Assembly: GCA_019918135.1 (NCBI GenBank)
Contig: WBZZ01005981.1
Coordinates: 80,001-109,123, forward strand
Direction: 5' to 3'
Source of the DNA: Paulinella micropora
Lineage: Eukaryota; Cercozoa; Imbricatea; Euglyphida; Paulinellidae
DNA: 29,123 nucleotides
Below, in pieces: positions 17,439 through 24,725 of this stretch. The notes beneath the pieces were generated by a model that was given only the letters and a program-made list of their open reading frames with translations, did not search any database and was not told the origin of the DNA. Each line of letters begins with the position of its first letter. Position 1 is the stretch's first letter. The translations under genes were made by a program, and so were the position numbers.

Positions 17439-18396
17439 CCACACACACCTTTTTTGGGGGGTCTCCTGGCCCTCTGGACTGAGAGTGACCGACTGTGTCT
17501 CTGCCGCGCGACGTTTGGCGGCACGATCGAAAATGTCGTTTTGGAGGGCCTCCTCTAAAGGAGGCGAGGGGGGGGGCCGCGGGGACAATCGTCAAGAATT
17601 CTGCTGCTGCGACTGTCCCCCCCGCAAGGGGGGGGCGGGGGGGATAGACTTTTCCCCTTCCCTTGCCGATTGTCACCCCTCCCCTGCCCGCGCAGCCAGC
17701 GGGGGCTGAGCGACAAGAGAGTCTTACGACTTCCAGAGAGGGGGGAAAGGGACTGGAAAGGGCCGAGAGCGCGGTACGTAAATGGTGGGGGGGGGGGGAG
17801 CGAAAATGTCCGGCAAATGGAGCGTAAGAATTTTTGGGAGGGGGGGAAAGGCGGGGGACAAAAATTTCAAAAGAATTTTTGCCCCCGGCCGCCGGTGTTT
17901 CCCGAAAAAACTTCTTGGACATTTCAATTGCCGGAATGTCCTTGGCAAAAGATTTTTTTTCACAACCTAGCCGCCGACTGTCCCCCTCCCTGTCTTCCTC
18001 CGGACCACGCCTTGCTTCTAGTATTTGTGAGCGGCCAAGGCCCCTTCGTGTCGAAGCAGCTTGTTTGCGCTCCCGGCGGCGCTGGCACGTATTTTTTCAC
18101 AAAAGCAAAGACTGTTTTAATGAAGCTAAACAAGTTCTTGACGTGCTACTCCTTTCTTTAGCAACCGCACTGCCCACTGCATCCTATTTTGGGGGGCGGA
18201 ACCACGTCGTGGGAAGTGCGCTGCACTTCCTCGCGCCCCCCTCCCCCAAAATCAGGCGTGCGCCTGCACACACACACACACACGCTGGGTTTCTAAAGGG
18301 CTATTGAGGCCAAAAAAGGCAGTAACAGGCCTTTGGCTACAAATGAGCATGAATACACTAGGCTTACCTCTGTGCAAGGCCGGGCTGTTCTGGTTC
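17439..18396. promoter_or_regulatory. Intergenic region rich in shared motifs
   Basis: GACTGTCCCCCCC at 17611-17623 recurs upstream of the MYND and primase genes. AAATGGTGGGGG followed by GCGAAAATGTCCGGCAAATGG at about 17779-17822 resembles a block at 19897-19963. GGACATT (17918-17924) and AATGTCC (17935-17941) form a short inverted repeat. A cruciform-forming block (18186-18252) and a (CA)8 tract (18268-18283) follow. The plus-strand frames here are low-complexity and not credible. Confidence 0.4.
18186..18252. repeat. T-shaped (cruciform) foldback
   Basis: The outer stem is ATTTTGGGGG (18186-18195) with CCCCCAAAAT (18243-18252). Inside it are two further hairpins: CCACG-T-CGTGG (18202-18212) and GGAAGTGC-GCT-GCACTTCC (18212-18230). 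The arrangement resembles the three-armed hairpins seen at some viral genome ends. Confidence 0.7.
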
Positions 18397-18981
18397 TTAC
18401 TGATTTGTAACCAAAGGGTACTTTTCCGCAACTTCCTCTTTAGCCGACGGCCGAGGTTTCTTGGCAGATGACTCCCGCGCTTGCTGGTCTTGGCCCTTTC
18501 TCTTTTGAATCTCCTTGTACTTTTTTTTTTAGCCGGCGATCTCGCACACGCGCCTGCGCTCCGCCCGGCGCTCCGCCCTCAACATCTCCTCGGTCGCGTG
18601 CCTGATCTTTTCGCTGTCTGCTTGCTCCTCTGCCAAGGCCGCTAGCCTTTCTTGCCAATCCCTGACTGCATGTTTAATTAAAATTTCTTTTTTTTTACCT
18701 TTCTATCGCTTGTGGCAGGAGTGGCTGCAGCTGCAGCTGCACAGGCGGCCCCTCACTCTGGCTGCGGATCCAATTCGCGTCGATTTCAAACAGCTGGAAG
18801 CCTGGAGGAGTTTTGCTGGCAATGGCCCTGAGCCTCTCGGGGCGGTCGGACTTGTGGCTACTTTCTCAAACCCCAGGAGAGGGCCTTCGCTACCCAAGAC
18901 CACCACGTTGATCACGTAGCGAGTTCGCAGCCTCTCAGCCACCGCTTGGCTGTCGGACAGACAGAGTTTGGGATTTGTCAT
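18397..18981 (-). pseudogene. Short unknown gene with two in-frame stops
   Basis: From the ATG at 18981 one frame runs 195 codons to a TAA at 18397, interrupted only by TAG (18703-18705) and TAA just 5' of a 10-A run near 18530. The first third (92 codons) ends in a Cys/Ser-rich stretch encoded by GCTGCAGCTGCAG-like repeats. The second part is a charged Glu/Arg helix and the last part is Lys-rich and basic, giving an acidic-helix-then-basic-tail layout. Persistence of one open frame beyond each stop suggests recent nonsense mutations. I do not recognise it. Only the first 92 codons are certain as a translatable product. Confidence 0.4.
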
Positions 18982-19093
18982 AGTCTCGCAGCCTCCAGGG
19001 CGCGAAAACGGCGGGCTTGATCGGCCACAGGTCGGAGCCCCACCGGATATTCACCCAGCACGCCCCATGTCATGAGTCGTAAAAACCATCAAG

Positions 19094-19807
19094 CTAGCGT
19101 TGCAGCAGCCCCGACGGCTGGCTGCTGACTGTCTGCGCAGGAGGCGCGCCACGGCTTGCGGCTAGCAGGCGACACTCGTGCTTGTGAGTCGGCCAGTCGC
19201 TTCGCTGGTGCTCAACTCCACAATAGACCTTCACGAGGCAGCGCGCGCATTTGTGCCCCACGCCAGCACAACCCCCCACAGCACACACCGCAAGACACGC
19301 TTCGCGGCCCGGGGCCCCGCCCCCGCACCCCTTGCACCCCGGCGCCGTCACGACGGCGCCCACGCCAGGCTCCAACAGCGTGAAGCTGCACGCTCCCGTT
19401 CCGGACTCGCTCTGCTTGCGCTCTGCTTGCCCTGCACACGCCAACGCTTGCTGGATGGGGGGTACACGCCCTAATTTATCTGACGCCATCAGCACAAGGC
19501 AAAACAGCCCCTTCCCCGGATCCAGCTCCGTAGCCAAATGCACTGCTTCGTCGCCTTCGCCATCGAGGCACGCCTTGGCCAGCCCCGCTACCTCCATAAA
19601 CAGCACCGGCTGCGGCTGTCTCCGGGTTGGCTGTACATTGCGCATCCACACCCACGCCCCGCGCGAGCGCGACTGTCGCCAGCGCCGGCACGACTCACGG
19701 GCCAGCGCGTTGAAGAAATCCGGGTGCGATTGCACGTATTGTGTCATAAAATCCAACAGTTCATCTTGTTGCTTCTTCAAGACTGCCTTGGACACCGATT
19801 TGCTCAT
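19094..19807 (-). CDS. MYND-type zinc-finger protein, 237 aa
   Basis: Starts at the ATG at 19807, which lies inside a 14-bp inverted repeat. The frame continues upstream only into a C-rich, Gly-coding run. The C-terminal region, residues of about 175-212, has the MYND pattern of paired Cys (CAVGGC, CARC), then VYCGVEHQ, W and THKHEC. The usual sixth Cys is replaced by His (or Glu-His), which may still bind zinc. The preceding Gly/Cys-rich stretch (residues about 155-175) may form a second site. The N-terminal 130 residues are helical and unrecognised. MYND fingers bind short proline-rich peptides, so this is probably an interaction protein. There is no SET domain. Confidence 0.75.
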   Translation of the reverse strand: MSKSVSKAVLKKQQDELLDFMTQYVQSHPDFFNALARESCRRWRQSRSRGAWVWMRNVQPTRRQPQPVLFMEVAGLAKACLDGEGDEAVHLATELDPGKGLFCLVLMASDKLGRVPPIQQALACAGQAERKQSESGTGACSFTLLEPGVGAVVTAPGCKGCGGGAPGREACLAVCAVGGCAGVGHKCARCLVKVYCGVEHQRSDWPTHKHECRLLAASRGAPPAQTVSSQPSGLLQR

Positions 19808-19849
19808 CTCGCTTTTGAACTTTCCAAAAACAACACAAAAGCGAGATGA
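19804..19849. promoter_or_regulatory. 14-bp perfect inverted repeat overlapping the MYND start codon
   Basis: TCATCTCGCTTTTG (19804-19817) and CAAAAGCGAGATGA (19836-19849) are exact reverse complements with an 18-base spacer. The left arm includes the start codon. Directly beyond the right arm begins GACTGTCCCACCC and a C-rich run. It could be an operator-like protein site or an mRNA leader hairpin that masks the start. Confidence 0.7.
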
Positions 19850-20256
19850 CTGTCCCACCCACCCCCCCCTCCCCCCCCCCCCATTCGCCGTCAAAAGAAT
19901 GTCGGCGAATGGCGGGGGGGGGGGGGCGAAATGTTGCGGTACTCAAATGGTGGGGGGGGGGGGGCACTGTCCAAAAAATCACAGATTTCCCGCCCGCCCT
20001 CTATTCCCGAACTGCTTTGAACTGCCGACCAGTGGCTACGATTTCATTGGTCTTTCCGGTCAAATTTCGCGACCAACGTCAAGAATATTTGTGGACACTT
20101 GAAGCATGCCGCAATTTGCGGCACGCAATAATATAAGGCAATCCTTTTTTTTTGCACGCCGTCGACTTCCTCCTTTCGTTTGACCATACCAAAGAAAAAA
20201 AATACAGTTTTTTTAATGAAACAAAAAACGTTTCCGCGGCAGCGGGGCCTGTCCCG
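19850..20256. promoter_or_regulatory. Intergenic region between helicase and MYND genes
   Basis: It contains GACTGTCC plus C-run (19848-19872), GAATGTCGGCGAATGGCGGGG (about 19897-19917) and CGAAATGTTGCGG with AAATGGTGGGGG (about 19926-19963). GATTTCCCGCCCGCC at about 19984 is shared with the 16540 inverted repeat. The odd palindrome TGCCGCAATTTGCGGCA (20107-20123) sits about 135 bases past the helicase stop, where an mRNA 3'-end hairpin could lie. ORFs here are C/G-run artefacts. Confidence 0.45.
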
Positions 20257-21943
20257 TTAAAGCTTACGTCTCTTGTTGCCTTGCACCGAAGCCCAGCCCG
20301 CCGCTACTGTAACGGGCTCGGGCGTACTTCCCCTTTCTGTTTCCCCTTCGTCAGACATCGCGACTTTCCCCTCCCCCTTCTCGCCCGGTAGTGCAACAGT
20401 AGCGGGCTGGGGCCCTGCTTCTGCCTCGCCGGGCGTTGAGACCCGGCAGAAATCCGGATCCGCCAACTCGTTAATGAAGCAGAATATGTTCAGGACGTTT
20501 TCTGCTTTATCTCCAGAAGGCTTGTCGTTCTTGGCTTCTTCACTATCTGCAGCGGGCTTGTCGTTCTTGGCTTCTTCACTATCAGCAGCTGGCTTCTGCT
20601 TCTGCTTCTTCTGGCGTCCGCGCGCGCGGGATTTACCCTGCAGCGAGTGCCCCGCCTCGAACAGACCTACTTTCCAGTAGCAATTATGTTTCCCACTTTC
20701 TTTGCAGACTTCGCGCAGGGGTCTCCCTGCTGCGCCTGTGACTTGCCCAAAAGAGCAGTGCAAGGCCTGTCCAAAGAAGTCCCTCAAGAGGTTTTGACAC
20801 TCCTTGCCCCCGAGCCCGGCCCTCACGGGGGACGAGGGACGGGATTGCGCAGCCTGCGACTCCGGGGGGAAGATTCCGTGCCAAACGGTTCAGGCGCACC
20901 GGCAGCAGGTGGAAGCCTTGTTGCGAGAAATGCGCGTGACCGTTCCTGAGCAGCAGCTCGATCTCCACTTGGTTCTTCCAGACCTTGCCTAGGTATATCG
21001 GTTCCCCCAAAAGGAGGCGGTCGACTGGTCGTTGGGCAGGGCCCTGGACGCCGGGGGGCAGCTGCGACTCTGCCAGCAGTAGTTTGGCCAGCGTCTCCAG
21101 GAAGATGACGCGGTCTCCGTGCGACTGCGCCCTTTCCCGTGTCAGCGGGCGAGCATACTCGTGCTGCACCCAGTCGCGAGTTGCCCATTCCTCTTGCAGA
21201 GCGGGGTCTTTCCCGCTGAATCGGCACCAAGTAGCAAGCAGTTCTAGCAGGGGGCTCTTGGACTTGATTTTCCGCGCCGTGGCGTAATTCAGACTTCCCC
21301 TTGAGCCTGGGTGCTGCAGAAGCAGCGCCAAGTACTCCTGTCGTGTCAAATCGTTGTGCTTAGTGTTGGTTGCCACGGTGAGTGCTCCGGTGCCCGTAAC
21401 TGGGACGTCTTTAAAATCCTCGTCCTTTTCCTCTTTACCTTCATTCTCCTCCTTCTTTTCCTCTTCCTCCGGGCAGGCCAGCACGGAGGACGCGCGCTGC
21501 ACAAGCTCGATCTCCGTCCGAAGCTGGGCGTCGGTCATGCGCATGGCTTCCTGCTCCAACAACGCGACGGCCAAGCCCGCCACCCGCCGTTCCTTCACCA
21601 GGCGCGCCTGATCGTTGGCCACTTCCTTCTCGTGTGCCGCGGGTGTCAGGGCCCCCTCGTATTGGTGCCACTCCTCCTTGGGCGGCAGTGGCTGGTTGCT
21701 ATAGTCGACACCGAGCACCTCATCGCAGCCCAACCGCCACATGTAATATCGCAGGAAATCTTTGGCCCGGTACAAAGACAGGTTCTTTTCGAGCTCCGCG
21801 AACACACACATGCGGAAGTACCAATCCCGCACAAACGAACGCTGCCCGTCGGGAGTCAGGTGGATCCTGAACTTCAGGAAATGTCCATTCCCGACTTGCA
21901 ATAAACGCGCAGGCCTTTCGCGCTGCGCGAGCGCGAGATGCAT
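20257..21943 (-). pseudogene. C-terminal part of the origin-binding helicase gene, in two further frames
   Basis: This continues the helicase gene after its first break. One frame is open from 21943 to 20684 and another from 20826 to 20257. Their overlaps place the breaks at about 21,890-21,945 and 20,800-20,830, the second near a G5 run. The first piece has helices and an acidic Glu/Lys stretch of about 25 residues; the second has a few Cys/His residues, two perfect 12-residue copies of PAADSEEAKNDK (36-bp repeats at about 20,520-20,595) and a terminal basic NKRRKL that may be a nuclear localisation signal. Neither piece shows helicase motifs. The region could be the DNA-binding domain, which is C-terminal in UL9, or a lineage-specific extension. 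Confidence 0.55.
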
Positions 21944-24038
21944 AAACGTGTTCCACGTCCTTTTGCGTCAACGGGGCGTTTGTGGCCACGAAGTGCGACT
22001 TGATATACACATGGAACTCGCTCATGTTGCGGACGCGACAGCTCATCTGCGCAAAGTCACGCATGAGCACCAGGTTGCTGTCGCAGAAAATGAAAATGGA
22101 AAAGAAGTGAGGGGCTACGCCAGGTGGCTCACTAAAGTCCACGCCGAACAGCAGCGTCGACGTCCAGCACACGAAGCTGAGCCTGGACCACGTGTCGAAC
22201 AGGTCAGTACCAAAGTCAGCCATGTAGCCTTCGCCCAAAACCGCCTCTTGCACCGCCCCCTTCTTAAAGCCAAAATAACAACGCATTTTTAGGTTGGCAA
22301 ACATCGCACTAATCTCCCGCGCCAGCTCCTTGGCCTGGGCACGACCCCCAGCCGCGACCGCGCAGCGGCGTCCCCGAAGAAGCTCGAGCTTGATTTTTTG
22401 CAGGAGGCTCTGTCGAGACGCGTGTTCGTAGTACCTGCGGTTGCTTTGCTTCCGGAAGTTGTTGCAGCGCAAACTCGTGCGGGCGCGGCACACCGCCCGC
22501 AGGGCCGGCGTGCTATCGAAGGCCGGACCATATTTCATGGCCAGCAGCACCTCTACCGTGCGGACCGACAGAAATGCATCCAACGCAATAATCACGTCCG
22601 CAGAGGCCACGAGCATCTCGAACGTCTCCAAATTGGCGCTTTCTTTAGGCGCGTTCAGGCCCTGTGCCGCTTGGTGCAAGAGGCTCTCCACCTCGTCGAG
22701 CAAGAGGATTTGATAGTGTACTTTCCCCTTGGGGTGCACGCGGCGTTCCCGGTCTGCAATGTTCCAGATCGATTCATAGGTCCAGATGCAGTGGTTGCTC
22801 TCGGTCCCCGGCTTGGGCTTTAGCACAAACCCGAAATCCCGAAACCTGTTGGCTAAAGATTGGCAATATGTCAGGCGGCTTGCGATGGCGCCGATTCGGA
22901 TCTCCACCCCGGGGCCCTGTCGTTGCTGCGCCTCACGCAACCAATCCCGCAAGGCCTCCACCATCTGGTCCGTCCAGCCCTCCGGCTGTGTTCCGTGAAG
23001 CAGAGCGCCGAGCGCCTTTTGCAGCTGATACGTCTTGCCCGCCCCACAAGGCTCGAGAAACAGCAGCAGATCGTGGACCTTGGTAATGCCGAACGGCGCG
23101 GCCCACTCAGTGTTTACGTCCTCTCTCGTTATACACTCGTTCGCCACGTGGTTAGACCCCTGCTCGTGCAGCGCGTCCCACACATCGATACTCCCGTATG
23201 CGTCGCGCATCGAACCATGCCGGTTGATCCGCTGGTCCAGCCGCTTCCGAGTCGCGCAGGTGTTGCAGCTCCACCAAAAGTCTCCTTTCTTGATCTCTAC
23301 CTTGCACTGCGAGTCACAGTTGCAGTCGCAAAGACCCTTGGCCGTCCAAACGGGATCGGCGCGCGTACCGCTGATACCCTTCACCACCGCCAGCGACCCG
23401 CGACTCTGAGCGCTCGGGAGCACTTCATACAGCCGCCGAGTCCTAAGGTTTGTCACGATCCGCCACAGCAACAATTTATCACCCTTTCGCTGCTTCTCCT
23501 CCCCAGGCGCCGCCTGCTTTTGTTTGCTTCTTCCCTGCTTTTCCTTTCGTGGCAAAAGCTTGCTCACCATGCGTTCGGGAGGCTCATCCTCGCCCCCCCG
23601 CGCGGCATCGCAGACGCAGCACTTTCCTCGCAGGACAATTTCTTCTCCATCATCGTCAACGGAAACCTCAATATCAGCCTCCTGTGGGTGGCAAGTGATC
23701 ACCTGTGCCCTGTACGAGTAAATGCACTGAGAGCCCGCGCGGAGGACCCCCTTGAATCGTTTGACTGGAGCCAAAGCTAAGTTATCAGGGTCCGATAGCT
23801 GCACTGCGCTCTCTACTACGGGCGACACTGCCTGGGCTAGCTGGCAATTCAAAGCTCCAATCACAGCGGTGACCCTCCTGCACAGGGGCTGTACCCAGTC
23901 ACGGCAATAGGGAGTCACCAATGTGCCCTGTTCGGCCAGAGCCCCTCCCTCCTTGTCACACACACAAACATCGTCGAGTATGACAAAAGGATGGTAGTAA
24001 ACGAGAGTGGGGGGCCCGAATGCGCGGGGCCGGCGCAT
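21720..24038 (-). CDS. Herpesvirus-UL9-type replication origin-binding protein: zinc region and superfamily 2 helicase domain
   Basis: Origin-binding proteins are SF2 helicases that recognise and unwind the viral origin in the nucleus. Seen here: an N-terminal Cys cluster (two Cys pairs CDCNC and CNTC around residues 235-265, a likely zinc site); Walker A GAGKT at about residue 330 (23,030-23,050); Walker B LLLDEVES at about 445 (near 22,690-22,705), with the DEV-type box typical of this family; and a late helicase motif in which a Gln/Arg-containing block (AQMSCRVRN) lies near residue 663. The ATG at 24038 falls inside the first unit of the tandem array, so about 12 N-terminal residues come from the repeat and the native start may differ. 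Past about 21,930 this frame is a spurious tail; the gene continues in another frame. Confidence 0.75.
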   Translation of the reverse strand: MRRPRAFGPPTLVYYHPFVILDDVCVCDKEGGALAEQGTLVTPYCRDWVQPLCRRVTAVIGALNCQLAQAVSPVVESAVQLSDPDNLALAPVKRFKGVLRAGSQCIYSYRAQVITCHPQEADIEVSVDDDGEEIVLRGKCCVCDAARGGEDEPPERMVSKLLPRKEKQGRSKQKQAAPGEEKQRKGDKLLLWRIVTNLRTRRLYEVLPSAQSRGSLAVVKGISGTRADPVWTAKGLCDCNCDSQCKVEIKKGDFWWSCNTCATRKRLDQRINRHGSMRDAYGSIDVWDALHEQGSNHVANECITREDVNTEWAAPFGITKVHDLLLFLEPCGAGKTYQLQKALGALLHGTQPEGWTDQMVEALRDWLREAQQRQGPGVEIRIGAIASRLTYCQSLANRFRDFGFVLKPKPGTESNHCIWTYESIWNIADRERRVHPKGKVHYQILLLDEVESLLHQAAQGLNAPKESANLETFEMLVASADVIIALDAFLSVRTVEVLLAMKYGPAFDSTPALRAVCRARTSLRCNNFRKQSNRRYYEHASRQSLLQKIKLELLRGRRCAVAAGGRAQAKELAREISAMFANLKMRCYFGFKKGAVQEAVLGEGYMADFGTDLFDTWSRLSFVCWTSTLLFGVDFSEPPGVAPHFFSIFIFCDSNLVLMRDFAQMSCRVRNMSEFHVYIKSHFVATNAPLTQKDVEHVYASRARAARKACAFIASREWTFPEVQDPPDSRRAAFVCAGLVLPHVCVRGARKEPVFVPGQRFPAILHVAVGLR

Positions 24039-24614
24039 CTATCTTGCACAAGAAACCTTGCTTTCCGCTAATAATATATACACATTCCCCACCGCATCCC
24101 CAAATTACGGGGCCCGAATGCGCGGGGCCGGCGCATCTATCTTGCACAAGAAACCCTTGCTTTCCGCTAATAATATATACACATTCCCCACCGCATCCCC
24201 AAATTACGGGGCCCGAATGCGCGGGGCCGGCGCATTTATCTTGCACAAGAAACCCTTGCTTTCCGCTAATAATATATACACATTCCCACCGCATCCCAAA
24301 TTACGGGCCCGAATGCGCGGGCCGGCGCATCTATCTTGCACAAGAAACCCTTGCTTTCCGCTAATAATATATACACATTCCCACCGCATCCCCAATTACG
24401 GGCCCGAATGCGCGGGCCGGCGCATCTATCTTGCACAAGAAACCCTTGCTTTCCGCTAATAATATATACACATTCCCACCGCATCCCCAATTACGGGCCC
24501 GAATGCGCGGGCCGGCGCATCTATCTTGCACAAGAAACCTTGTTTTCCGCTAATAATATATACACATCCCACCGCATCCCCAAATTACGGGGCCCGAATG
24601 CGCGGGGCCGGCCG
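24011..24614. repeat. Six-copy tandem array, unit 95-99 bp, candidate origin iterons
   Basis: CCCGAATGCGCGG occurs at 24015, 24113, 24212, 24308, 24403, 24498 and 24593, giving six full units and a partial seventh. Each unit has a GC-rich near-palindrome (TGCGCGGGGCCGGCGCA in the longer copies), the string CTTGCACAAGAAACC, an AT-rich segment AATAATATATACACATT, and a C-rich end. The first two units (98, 99 bp) differ from later ones (95-96) mainly by single-base losses in G and C runs. Location between primase and origin-binding helicase genes suggests replication, but a promoter or minisatellite role is possible. Confidence 0.85.
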
Positions 24615-24725
24615 GACCTGGTCCGTACCCCCACCTCTCCCCCCACCCTTGCCGGTTGTGGCATGCCCTTCCCCCCCAGTTATGCTCCCCCCCACACGCA
24701 ACCCAAACTGTAATATATATCTCTC

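Noticed and set aside
22860..23780. 306-codon plus-strand frame
   Set aside because: Antisense to the origin-binding helicase, whose motifs are convincing.
23956..24490. 33-residue repeat protein encoded by the array
   Set aside because: Unit length changes from 99 to 95 bases break the frame, and both strands are open equally, so chance is the simpler explanation.
24011..24614. CRISPR array
   Set aside because: Whole 95-99-bp units are repeated with no variable spacers, and the context is eukaryotic or viral.
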